A DNA stretch of 44,787 bases from Nitrospira sp. (lineage in GTDB: Bacteria; Nitrospirota; Nitrospiria; Nitrospirales; Nitrospiraceae). Below the pieces are notes generated by a model. That model was not told the DNA's origin and did no database searches. It was given only the letters and a program-made list of their open reading frames with translations. The stretch's first letter is position 1. Each line of letters begins with the position of its first letter. The translations under genes were made by a program, and so were the position numbers. The stretch is from assembly GCA_024998625.1 (NCBI GenBank), contig JACOEL010000027.1, positions 1 to 44,787 on the forward strand, read 5' to 3'. This document shows positions 33,544 through 41,729 of this stretch, piece by piece.

Positions 33544-35424
33544 ATGATGAACCAGGGTCAGATCGTCACCAATCACGGGCGCCAAATCGCAGGCCGTGTG
33601 GCCCTGTTGGCCGGATGTGCGGCATTACTTGCATGGGTGGGCCTGCCGGATATGGCTCTCGCTCAGGAAGCCGCCCCTCAGGCTCCGACCGCGTATAGGG
33701 ACCTTCCGTATGTAGGCAGTCGAAACCTTGTCTGGATCATCGCCCAGCTCCATTTGTTGCTCGCGGGCTTCGTGCTTGGCGTCCCGATCTTTGCCTGGTT
33801 GTGCGAAATCGTCGGTTGGAAGTCGGGCGATAAGCGCTACGACAAACTGGCGAAAGAGTTTACCAAGCTCCTGACCTCTTCATACGCCACAACCGCTCTG
33901 TTCGGCGGCATTCTGCTGTTCTTGCTGATCGGCTTCTATCCCAAGTTGATGGCCTATCTCACGGATATCTTTTTTCCCTCTTTTCTCGTCTACTGCTGTC
34001 TCTTCCTCGTGGAAACGGCCACGTTGTACCTCTACTGGTACGGTTGGGACGCGATGGCGGAGGGCAATGGCAAAAAGTTCCATATTTTCCTGGGGCTCCT
34101 GCTCAACGTCTTTGCGTTCTTCATCATGATCGTGCCGAACTCATGGGCGACATTCCAGGCCAGCCCCGTGGTGCTCGCCGAGGGCAGCGACTTCGCCCGG
34201 GCGTGGGCAGCGACGTGGAATCCGACCTGGTGGCCTGTGAACATCCACCGCTTGATCGCCAACGTGGTGCTCGGTGGGTACATTTGCGGCGCGTACGCCG
34301 GCATCCGGTATCTGTCCGCCAAAAGTCAGGAAGAGCGGTATCACTACGATTGGATGGGATACGTCGGGAATTTTATCGGCGTGTTTGGTCTCCTGCCCCT
34401 TCCGTTCGCTGGGTACTGGTTGATGCGGGAAATTTATCAGTACAACCAGCAAATGGGTATCACACTCATGGGCGGATTCCTCTCCTGGTTGTTCATTCTG
34501 CAGGCGATGTTGATCGGTGTGCTCTTCCTGGGCTCCAACTATTACTTCTGGCTCGGGATCACCCATCGAATACCAGGATCTGAAGGTCAGTATCGTAAGC
34601 CGATCATGGCCATGTTGATCATTCTTTTGCTGTGCCTGGCAGTGTGGATGACGCCGCATTCTCTGGTCGCCAGTTTGGAAGAAGCGCAGAAGATGGGTGG
34701 TACGCACCATCCCTTATTAGGCGTATTCGGGGTTATGTCGGCAAAGATGACGGTATCGAATCTCATGGTGCTCGTCACATTCATGAGTTTTATTATGTAT
34801 TGGCGCGCGGGCAAGGAAGACTCAGCCGGATGGGCTAAGGCTGCCAAGGCTCTCATGGGCGGGGTGCTCGGACTGGCTGGTCTTGCCGTGATCGTCCTTG
34901 GCGTGTGGGGATACTTTGTGCCGGCGATCATCCGCATCAACTACTTCTCGACTTCCCAGGTGGGTATCGTCATCTTCGTCATGTTGACCATTACGCCGTT
35001 GACCGCTCTGTTGCTGAAAAGCGCGAAGACCACCACGGAAATGGTGTGGGGGAAAATGCCGCCGCGGGCCGGGTATGCGTTGGTCCTGAATGCGGTCATG
35101 GTCATTCTGCTCATGACACTCATGGGATATGCACGTTCGTCCTCTCGCGTTCATTGGCATGTGTATGGCGTCATGCGCGACTCCTCGCAATATGCCTTCT
35201 CGCCGGCGCTTGGCTACGCGGCGGCTCTGATGGCGCTCAATACCTTCCTGTTCTGCATGTTGGTGGCATTCATATTCTGGGTGGCGACGATGGGCGACAA
35301 GGCCAAGGCTGCAGCCAGTAGCAAAGGGTCGGTAGAGCCCGGTGCGATTCCGGCGATGGCCGGCGGGTCGCCGGCGTTGGATGGGCGTGAGGCGGAGGCT
35401 TCTAAGGAACAACGTCCGGTCTGA
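33544..35424 (+). CDS. Cytochrome bd-like oxidase subunit I, divergent copy 2
   Basis: This 626-residue paralogue of the protein at 27865-29568 has a signal-like N-terminus ending in MALAQ and about fourteen membrane helices. Matching positions are His70 in QLHLLLAGFVLG, Glu157 in LVETATLYLYWYGWD, His235 in NIHRLIANVVLGGY and WMTPH at 369-373. As in copy 1, GRQPW is absent. The C-terminal region carries extra helices and a polar tail. ATG 33544 has GAGGTG at a suitable distance; ATG 33520 is an alternative. The two copies flank the Rieske/cytochrome b/unknown-subunit block, so they may have arisen by duplication and then specialised. Confidence 0.82.
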   Translation: MMNQGQIVTNHGRQIAGRVALLAGCAALLAWVGLPDMALAQEAAPQAPTAYRDLPYVGSRNLVWIIAQLHLLLAGFVLGVPIFAWLCEIVGWKSGDKRYDKLAKEFTKLLTSSYATTALFGGILLFLLIGFYPKLMAYLTDIFFPSFLVYCCLFLVETATLYLYWYGWDAMAEGNGKKFHIFLGLLLNVFAFFIMIVPNSWATFQASPVVLAEGSDFARAWAATWNPTWWPVNIHRLIANVVLGGYICGAYAGIRYLSAKSQEERYHYDWMGYVGNFIGVFGLLPLPFAGYWLMREIYQYNQQMGITLMGGFLSWLFILQAMLIGVLFLGSNYYFWLGITHRIPGSEGQYRKPIMAMLIILLLCLAVWMTPHSLVASLEEAQKMGGTHHPLLGVFGVMSAKMTVSNLMVLVTFMSFIMYWRAGKEDSAGWAKAAKALMGGVLGLAGLAVIVLGVWGYFVPAIIRINYFSTSQVGIVIFVMLTITPLTALLLKSAKTTTEMVWGKMPPRAGYALVLNAVMVILLMTLMGYARSSSRVHWHVYGVMRDSSQYAFSPALGYAAALMALNTFLFCMLVAFIFWVATMGDKAKAAASSKGSVEPGAIPAMAGGSPALDGREAEASKEQRPV

Positions 35425-35491
35425 TCGGGAAGATGATCTTCCCCCGGGTCACCAGGGGCGGGTCGTGATCATTATCCTTTGTTGAGGACTT

Positions 35492-36112
35492 ATGAGTGAA
35501 GTAGTCAAACTGCAGTTAATCGGTCTCTGTGTCATCGGTCTCGGAACAGTGATCCTCCTCTTCATCAAGGGGCAATTTCTTCGGGTCATCGGTTTCGTGG
35601 CCATCGTCTTGGGACTGTTTTCGTTGGTCGCTCTGGCTGTTCCCCAGATGGCATCACTGCCGCCAGCTGAAGAAAGCATCAATATCGCCGATATCAAGAC
35701 GCCGACGGATATGGCGACGATCGGGCAGAAGATATTCTTCAGCAAGGGCCAGTGTGCGCTCTGTCATTCCATAGGCCCGAGCGAGTCGGCTCGCTGTCCC
35801 GATCTCAAGGGGATCGGGGCCAAACTTTCCCGAGAGTTCATTTTTGAGAGCCTGACCGAGCCGCAAGCGTATCTCTATTTGGACTACCGGCACGAGGGAG
35901 TGCCGAAGGAGTACCCGGCGCGGATGCCGTATATCAATAAGAACCCCATCGGTCTGTCTAGGAACGAAATTCTATCGGTCATTGCGTTCCTGCAACAGAT
36001 GAGTGGAGAGCCGATCAGCGTCAGCCCCGGTGAATTGGATTTGCCACGGGCCACACCGGCCCCAGTCAAGGCGGCTGATACCGGCGCCTTGGCGATGGCG
36101 CAGGCTCGTTAG
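35492..36112 (+). CDS. Membrane-anchored monohaem cytochrome c
   Basis: This 206-residue protein has two N-terminal transmembrane helices (about 7-25 and 30-50) and a C-terminal haem domain with CALCH (Cys88, Cys91, His92). The sequence around SESARCPDLKGIG and ARMPYINKN supplies the distal part; Met in ARMPY is the probable sixth ligand. An extra Cys in SARCPD is unusual for a small cytochrome c. It resembles the haem-bearing subunits that partner nitrite oxidoreductase or bc-type complexes, but a specific family is not recognised. It starts 67 bases after the second bd-like gene. Confidence 0.85.
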   Translation: MSEVVKLQLIGLCVIGLGTVILLFIKGQFLRVIGFVAIVLGLFSLVALAVPQMASLPPAEESINIADIKTPTDMATIGQKIFFSKGQCALCHSIGPSESARCPDLKGIGAKLSREFIFESLTEPQAYLYLDYRHEGVPKEYPARMPYINKNPIGLSRNEILSVIAFLQQMSGEPISVSPGELDLPRATPAPVKAADTGALAMAQAR

Positions 36113-36139
36113 TCGTCGGTGAAGTAGAGGAGGGTGGTT

Positions 36140-36865
36140 ATGGGAGGCGTACTCGTTCGACCGATTATTTTGACGATCTGCATTTATCTGTTCTTGAAGT
36201 TTATTGTCCCGAATCTGCCGCATTCCGCGCCGTTGCCTTCGAGCTTGATCTTCCTCTATTTGATGCTGACGACCGCCGGGATTGTCATCTTTGCCACGCT
36301 CAGCGGAGCATCGAAGGATGCGTTTTTCGGCCCGATCCTGCGCTTCCTTACCGGAGACGGCGGGGGGGCACTGAGCAGCGCCCGGTATCTCGTGCTGGCG
36401 TTATTCCCACTCTTGGTAGGCTGGCAGACCTACGGAAGCACAGCATCGAGCGATGCACCGCCCGCCGAAAATCGAACCATTCACCCCGCTCCTCCGGGGG
36501 AATACACGGGCCTGTCGAATCCTGTTCCGAAGACCCCTGAGAATATCATGTACGGCAAAGGCCTCTACGCTTCACGCTGCGCGCCCTGTCACGGCAATTT
36601 CGACGGGAAGGGGTTTGCCGCGCCGGGCTTCACGCCGCCGCCGGCTAACTTTAAGGATCCGACGACAATCGCCATGCTGCAGGAAAGCTATCTCTTCTGG
36701 CGGATCAAGAAGGGAGGGGTGGGGCTCCCTGTCGAGGGGATGCCATGGAAAACGGCTATGCCGCGTTGGGAGCTCGAACTGTCGGATGAAGACATCTGGA
36801 AAGTCATTATGGGCGAATACGATGGGGCCGGACAGAAACCCAGAACGTGGGACGAGTCCGAGTAA
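36140..36865 (+). CDS. Membrane-anchored monohaem cytochrome c
   Basis: This 241-residue protein has three N-terminal hydrophobic segments (about 8-25, 34-53, 81-98), then a periplasmic haem domain with CAPCH (Cys147, Cys150, His151). The segment LFWRIKKGGVGLPVEGMPWKTAMPRW matches the first cytochrome of the operon (FWRISEGVPNTKMKPW), so these two are likely related. The sixth ligand is probably one of the two Met in this stretch. GAGGAGGGTGG upstream of ATG 36140 supports this start over GTG 36134. It ends 40 bases before the NxrC-like gene. Confidence 0.88.
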   Translation: MGGVLVRPIILTICIYLFLKFIVPNLPHSAPLPSSLIFLYLMLTTAGIVIFATLSGASKDAFFGPILRFLTGDGGGALSSARYLVLALFPLLVGWQTYGSTASSDAPPAENRTIHPAPPGEYTGLSNPVPKTPENIMYGKGLYASRCAPCHGNFDGKGFAAPGFTPPPANFKDPTTIAMLQESYLFWRIKKGGVGLPVEGMPWKTAMPRWELELSDEDIWKVIMGEYDGAGQKPRTWDESE

Positions 36866-36905
36866 TTTCTCCGATCAGGGATTGCTGAGCAATTAAGGGG
36901 AGCGT

Positions 36906-37733
36906 ATGGCACGAGTGAGGAGACCAGGAACGAGGTGGTGGGTTGGGGCCGTCGGCCTTGTGGGGTTGTGCGTGGCCGCCGAAGTCCAGCCGGCCTATAG
37001 CCAGCAGAGCGTGTCGGTTCGCGCCGCGCTCGTGAAAGGATCCCTTCCGACAGATGATCCGACTGCGGCGGCCTGGGCGACCGCGGCGGTGTCGGAATTC
37101 CCAATGTCTCCTCAGGTGCATTGGCCGGTTCGTATCACCGAGGTCACCGCCAAGAGCGTCAAGGTTCGGGGACTGCATGACGGTACGACCGTGGCCATCA
37201 TGCTGGAGTATACCGATCCATCGGAAGACCCCGAGGATGCCGCAGCGCTCGAATTCATGGTCGGCGATACCAAGGCCCATTTTGCCCATGGCCAACCTAT
37301 GGCGCAGGTCGAAGGCGGCCCGGTCAATATCTGGTACTGGAAGAACAAGGATGGGAAAGGCTCGGATCTGGGCGCCAAGGGCTTTGGCACGCTGAAACCA
37401 CATGCGCACCAGGATGTGAAAGCCAAAGGTGTCTACCAGGGCGGGGTCTGGAAAGTCGTCTTCTCTCGTGCCTTAAACACCGAGCATGTGGCTGAGGATA
37501 CACAATTCCAGCCCGGGCAGTTTGCGAACATCGCGTTTGCTATTTGGGACGGCAAGAAGATGGAAACCGGCCAGCCGAAGGAAAAAGGTTCTGAAAAGGC
37601 CATTTCATCCTGGTGGTATTTCCGGGCCGATGCGCCGCCGGACTATTCGCCGTACATGTATGCATTACTCGCGGTGGCCTTAGCGCTGGGCTTTGAGTTG
37701 GTCCTCGTGAGACGTTTAAAGAAAGGGTCGTGA
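36906..37733 (+). CDS. Ethylbenzene-dehydrogenase gamma/NxrC-like haem b protein, C-terminally anchored
   Basis: This 275-residue protein has a signal peptide (WWVGAVGLVGLCVAAEVQPA), a periplasmic domain with the EB_dh pattern (SLPTDDPTAAAWATA; PMSPQVHWPV; VAIMLEYTDPSEDP; AHGQPMAQVEGGPVNIWYWK; KVVFSRALNT...QPGQFANIAFAIWDG), and a C-terminal transmembrane helix (YMYALLAVALALGFELVLV). In EbdC, NarI-replacing gamma subunits and NxrC this fold holds one haem b through Met and Lys; which residues do so here cannot be settled by eye. Such proteins usually partner a molybdopterin enzyme, but none is encoded here, so it may serve the bc/bd-like complex or accept electrons from nitrite oxidoreductase. 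Stop overlaps the next gene's upstream frame. Confidence 0.85.
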   Translation: MARVRRPGTRWWVGAVGLVGLCVAAEVQPAYSQQSVSVRAALVKGSLPTDDPTAAAWATAAVSEFPMSPQVHWPVRITEVTAKSVKVRGLHDGTTVAIMLEYTDPSEDPEDAAALEFMVGDTKAHFAHGQPMAQVEGGPVNIWYWKNKDGKGSDLGAKGFGTLKPHAHQDVKAKGVYQGGVWKVVFSRALNTEHVAEDTQFQPGQFANIAFAIWDGKKMETGQPKEKGSEKAISSWWYFRADAPPDYSPYMYALLAVALALGFELVLVRRLKKGS

Positions 37734-37735
37734 GC

Positions 37736-38749
37736 ATGAGGGCGTGGCGAAGAATACGCGTATTTGGAGCGGTCGCAGTGGTGGTCGGACTCTCGGGCCT
37801 CATTGGGGCCGGGGGTTGTTCGATGTTTCAGAACGAACAATCCGCGAAGGGCAAGAAGCTCTATGCTCACTATTGCATGCATTGCCACGGAGAAACCGGA
37901 AAACAGAACGAAGGGTTCAATTGGTCGTCCATGACGGACCCGAAGCCCAAGGACCTGTCCAATAAAGACGAAATGGGCACCTTCAAGGATGAGGAAATCT
38001 TTAATACCATTTCTCGCGACATGAAGGACACGGGACCAGGCGGGGAAAAGATCGGTGATGACGAATTTGCCGTGCCGACCATGCCGACCTTCAAATACAC
38101 CCTGTCGGAGGAAGAGATCTGGGGAATCGTCGGGTATGTGCGCTCCCTCCATGGGAAGAAGTTAGAATTCAATGTGGAAGGTCGGAAGAAAGAGCTCCAG
38201 GAGGCTCAGCAAGCGGCCGACCAGAAATTTAAGGAAGCCGAGCGGCTCGCCCAGGAAGCGGAGAAGAAGGCCAGCGACGAGGCGGACAAGAAGGGCGTGG
38301 AAGTCGACGACAACGCCTACGCCAAGGAAATGCAGGCGATGGGACAAGCCAAAAAGGAACTGGATCAAGCGACGGCAGCCGTGACGAATTTCACCACACG
38401 GCCAGGGAAGGGCGTCAATATTGCCCGTCCTGATTTGAACATGAAGCCCGATGCGGCTGCGAAACTCGTGGAAGTCGGCAAGCAGTTGTATGTGACCAAG
38501 TACGGGTGTAATGGATGTCACAAGATCGGCGACGAGGGTGGCAAGGTCGGGCCTGCGCTGGATCGTGCAGGATATCGCCTGAACCCAACCTGGGTCTACC
38601 GGTGGCTGCGTAACCCGCAAGCCATGAAGCCCGATACGCGTATGCCGAGCTTGGGATTGAATGATGCGGATGCGAAGGCTGTGGCGCTCTATCTGAAAAC
38701 CCTCCGTGCTCCGAAGCCCGATCAGCCGCTCGGGAAAGTGGGCGAATAG
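37736..38749 (+). CDS. Dihaem cytochrome c lipoprotein with coiled-coil spacer
   Basis: This 337-residue protein has a basic start, hydrophobic signal and lipobox ending GAGGC (Cys28). The first haem domain has CMHCH (Cys47, Cys50, His51). A long charged coiled coil (about 150-212, rich in K/E/A) separates it from the second domain with CNGCH (Cys258, Cys261, His262). The coiled coil could place the haems far apart or serve as an assembly handle. The second domain keeps GKVGPALDRAG...RMPSLGL, typical of class I cytochromes. ATG 37736 has AAAGGG upstream. It is the last gene of the operon, and its stop lies five bases from the stop of the convergent ubiA-like gene. Confidence 0.88.
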   Translation: MRAWRRIRVFGAVAVVVGLSGLIGAGGCSMFQNEQSAKGKKLYAHYCMHCHGETGKQNEGFNWSSMTDPKPKDLSNKDEMGTFKDEEIFNTISRDMKDTGPGGEKIGDDEFAVPTMPTFKYTLSEEEIWGIVGYVRSLHGKKLEFNVEGRKKELQEAQQAADQKFKEAERLAQEAEKKASDEADKKGVEVDDNAYAKEMQAMGQAKKELDQATAAVTNFTTRPGKGVNIARPDLNMKPDAAAKLVEVGKQLYVTKYGCNGCHKIGDEGGKVGPALDRAGYRLNPTWVYRWLRNPQAMKPDTRMPSLGLNDADAKAVALYLKTLRAPKPDQPLGKVGE

Positions 38750-38753
38750 TCGG

Positions 38754-39668
38754 CTAGGGAGTGTGATGAAGGGTCCCGATCCAGATGCCGGCGAGGATTG
38801 CCACGCCGGAATAGACATGCTGTTTAAACATGGCAAAAGCGACTTGCGGAGTGACGGGCGCTTGTAACCGTCGCACCTGCCACAGGAAGACTCCAGTCGG
38901 CAGGGCCAACATTAGATAAAACCCCATCCGGAGGCCGGACAACTGTCCGGCCACTACCAGGCACAGAACCATCCCTCCAAGGAATAGTCCGACGGCTGCC
39001 GGGATAGCCTCGCCGAAGAGAAGGGCAGACGACTTCACTCCGATGCGGCGATCATCCTCGCGGTCCTGCAGTGCATAGATCGTATCGTACGCGATGGCCC
39101 AGCAGATCGTCGCGGTAAAGAGCCACCATGCCGGTGCTTCGATCGAGCCGCGCGAGGCAGCCCACGCCATCACCGCTCCCCAGCCGAAGGCAATGCCCAG
39201 CACCCCTTGCGGAATCTGAATCCAACGTTTGCTGAAAGGATAGATCGCGGCCAGCAAGAGCGCGATCGGACTCAAAAGTATCGTCAAAGGATTGAGCGTG
39301 ATCACCAGAGCGGCCGCGATCACTGCCAGGCAAAGTGCGACGAGCAGCGCATGTCTGGGCGCAAGGCGGCCTGCAGCGAGCGGTCGAGTGCGTGTGCGTG
39401 CGACGTGTTTGTCGAAATTGCGGTCAGCCAGATCGTTGAACACCACCCCGAGACTGCGCATCACGAAGGCACCGAGGGTAAAGACACTCAATAGCCAGAT
39501 CGGTGGACGGCCCTGGTTGGCCAGGACTAACGACCAGAGGCTGGGCAACAATAAGAGCCAGGTGCCGGATTGATTCCGCAGTCGGATCAGGTCGGCCACC
39601 GCGCTCCAAGACCAAGCGGGTGTTGGGCGGTGAGTTGAAGGACTCGCAGCGTTCACGCGCTGGACCAT
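38754..39668 (-). CDS. ubiA: UbiA-family prenyltransferase (4-hydroxybenzoate polyprenyltransferase-like)
   Basis: This 304-residue integral membrane enzyme has about eight to nine helices and both aspartate-rich motifs: NDLADRNFDKHVARTRTRPL, with the N-D-X3-D-X3-D type motif, and YALQDREDDRRIGVKS. It would attach an isoprenoid chain to an aromatic ring in quinone synthesis. The exact substrate (4-hydroxybenzoate or a related ring) is not decided by sequence. The start at 39668 gives the normal family length; the frame is open for 53 more codons without support. It converges on the respiratory operon, so quinone synthesis next to a quinone-using complex is a sensible context, though transcribed apart. 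Confidence 0.88.
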   Translation of the reverse strand: MVQRVNAASPSTHRPTPAWSWSAVADLIRLRNQSGTWLLLLPSLWSLVLANQGRPPIWLLSVFTLGAFVMRSLGVVFNDLADRNFDKHVARTRTRPLAAGRLAPRHALLVALCLAVIAAALVITLNPLTILLSPIALLLAAIYPFSKRWIQIPQGVLGIAFGWGAVMAWAASRGSIEAPAWWLFTATICWAIAYDTIYALQDREDDRRIGVKSSALLFGEAIPAAVGLFLGGMVLCLVVAGQLSGLRMGFYLMLALPTGVFLWQVRRLQAPVTPQVAFAMFKQHVYSGVAILAGIWIGTLHHTP

Positions 39669-39708
39669 AACCGAGCACAGAAGGACTGTCAACGCGGCAT
39701 CGCGCCGG

Positions 39709-39738
39709 TTGTTATGTCTTTGTGAGATTGGGTATAAC
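39709..39738 (+). promoter_or_regulatory. Probable sigma70-type promoter for the caspase-like lipoprotein
   Basis: TTGTTA (39709-39714) and TATAAC (39733-39738) are 18 bases apart. Transcription would start near 39745, which rules in the ATG at 39760 or GTG at 39784 and rules out a start at 39709. The region lies between two divergently transcribed genes (start codons at 39668 and 39760). Confidence 0.5.
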
Positions 39739-39759
39739 GAAACTATTGTGCAGCCATCT

Positions 39760-41727
39760 ATGTGCCCAGGGATAGTAACAAGTGTGCGGCAGCTATCGAG
39801 GTGTCCTCTCGCCTTTCTGCTGTTCACGGTGTGGATGTCGAGCGGATGCCAATTCTTCGGTCAGCGGAGCAGCCTGCCCACTCATTACAATCTTCCGCTC
39901 AGCGTCCAGCTTCGGATGGATCACAGTATCGCTGCGGCGTCGCTGGATTATCGCGATGCCTGTGGCCAGGCCCTCACCCTGCCCATTCGTGATGGGTTAG
40001 AAACACAATTGAAAAAGCGCATGGGGCAGGTCTTCGAACGTGTACATCTTGAGCCAGGTCCATCGACTGGTGCGGTGGATGGCGTGGTGGATACCGCGTT
40101 AGGATTCCGTCAGGCAGACCTGTTCATTCCTCGTAAGGCCAATAAATCCTATCCTGCGACGGTAACGTTGGGGATGGAGTTTACGTATACCGATGACCAC
40201 GGCGCAGTTCTCGTGAGCAAGAAGTTGCAGAGCGCTGCGACCGGAGAGGTCGAGGCGAGGGCGGAAACCTGCGCTATCAGCGGCCTCGACACAGTCGCGG
40301 AAGAGGCGGCCGCCAAGCTTGTGGAAGGTATGGCGCAACAGCTTGGGACTGCCATCAAAATTCGCGAGCAGGCCCAATTCAGAAAAAGCGGCGATAGGGG
40401 AACCATGCAGGCTGCTCCCGTGCCGCCTGCGACACCGGCAGCGGCTCCATTGGCGGCCACACCGGTGGGTCCAGTAGCTCCAGTGCCACCTGCTGTTGGC
40501 TCTGTGCCGCAGGCTGCAGCCCCGGCTTCGGCTATCCCATCTGGGGCGACGCAACTCTCGTTCCGGACCATCATCCGAGACGATAACCAGAATCATGTCC
40601 TGGAGCAACGTGAGTCGTTCAGTGTGGAGTTCGAAGTCAAGAACGAAGGGGCCGTAGTTGCGGAGGGAGTCGAGGTCGAATTGAGCGGTCATGCCGCGAT
40701 CGTCGGAGGCCTTAAGTCGCCGGTCTCGTTGGGGACGCTGCAGCCGGGTGAAGTCCGCCGCGTGGCCGTTGACGGCAAGGTGGGTGCCGTAGCCGACATC
40801 GAGCAGGCCGAGCTGATCTGTGCCCTGCGAGCGTCCTCCAACGTCCTGCTCCCGTCGGCCAAGAAGTTTTTTGTCGCGATACGTCCTGATGCGGGTGCCG
40901 CTGTGGAGGTGTTATCGGTAGATGTGGACCAACTCCCGAGTAGGAATGGAAAATCGGCGCAGCCGAACAGTGTCGGGATCGCGATCGGTGTCGGCGCGTT
41001 CCGGGATCCGGCCGTGCCGGCGGTGAAGTTTGCCGCGCATGATGCTGACGTCATGGGTGGGTACTTCAAGACCGTTTTAGGCGTTCCTCCGCAAAAGGTG
41101 AAGGTGTTGTCCGACGCGAAAGCGCTCAAGGATGACTTGATCGAAGTGTTTGAGCAATGGTTGCCGAAGCAGGGCAGTCCGCAGGTCACCGCGTATATTT
41201 ATGTCTCCGGTCGGGCTATGGTGGATCAAGAAACCGGGATTGTCTCTTTGCTGCCCTACGATGGAACGCGAGCCGGTGCCTCCCGGACGTTTTCCCTCGC
41301 CCGGCTTCAGCGGGCTCTGACCAAGGCTTCCGTGAAGCAAGCCGTGTTGATGCTGGATCTCTCCCTGGAGCCGTTGTCCGGTTCCGGTCCGGGCCAGGTG
41401 GTCTCTCCGCGATGGGTCCAGCAGGATTCAATCGGGGAGCCAGACCGGCTCATGCTGATGATCGGAAACTCCGGCCTACAGGAGGCGCAAGCCTATCAGC
41501 CGGGACAACATGGGTTGTTCACATATTTTCTATTGAAAGGGTTGCGCGGAGCAGCCGATCTCGACAAGAGCGGGACTGTGTTTTCCGGGGAACTCTGCGA
41601 ATACGTGCATGCTCAGGTCGATGCCGTGACGCGAGGAGCGACGGGGGGTGGCCAGCCCACACTCTGCCTGCCCATGGGTGGTCGGCAACCGGTGTTAACC
41701 GGGATACCTCTGAGTAAGATCCGCTGA
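39760..41727 (+). CDS. Lipoprotein with catalytically inactive caspase-like (C14) domain
   Basis: The protein has about 655 residues. A signal segment with lipobox MSSGC (Cys30) suggests membrane attachment. Parts in order: an N-terminal domain with paired cysteines; a Pro/Ala-rich linker; a beta domain in the style of CARDB (FRTIIRDDNQNHVLEQRESF...VEFEVKNEGAVVAEGVEVEL); and a C-terminal caspase-like domain (SVGIAIGVGAFRDPAVPAV...KVLSDAKALKDDL). In active relatives the strand ends YxSGHG and is followed later by DACxSG. Here the same places read IYVSGRAM and LMLDLSLEP, so both catalytic His and Cys are absent. It is therefore a pseudoprotease, perhaps a scaffold or sensor. The Prepilin-like GTG 39784 start is an alternative. 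Next gene follows at once. Confidence 0.8.
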   Translation: MCPGIVTSVRQLSRCPLAFLLFTVWMSSGCQFFGQRSSLPTHYNLPLSVQLRMDHSIAAASLDYRDACGQALTLPIRDGLETQLKKRMGQVFERVHLEPGPSTGAVDGVVDTALGFRQADLFIPRKANKSYPATVTLGMEFTYTDDHGAVLVSKKLQSAATGEVEARAETCAISGLDTVAEEAAAKLVEGMAQQLGTAIKIREQAQFRKSGDRGTMQAAPVPPATPAAAPLAATPVGPVAPVPPAVGSVPQAAAPASAIPSGATQLSFRTIIRDDNQNHVLEQRESFSVEFEVKNEGAVVAEGVEVELSGHAAIVGGLKSPVSLGTLQPGEVRRVAVDGKVGAVADIEQAELICALRASSNVLLPSAKKFFVAIRPDAGAAVEVLSVDVDQLPSRNGKSAQPNSVGIAIGVGAFRDPAVPAVKFAAHDADVMGGYFKTVLGVPPQKVKVLSDAKALKDDLIEVFEQWLPKQGSPQVTAYIYVSGRAMVDQETGIVSLLPYDGTRAGASRTFSLARLQRALTKASVKQAVLMLDLSLEPLSGSGPGQVVSPRWVQQDSIGEPDRLMLMIGNSGLQEAQAYQPGQHGLFTYFLLKGLRGAADLDKSGTVFSGELCEYVHAQVDAVTRGATGGGQPTLCLPMGGRQPVLTGIPLSKIR

Positions 41728-41729
41728 GG

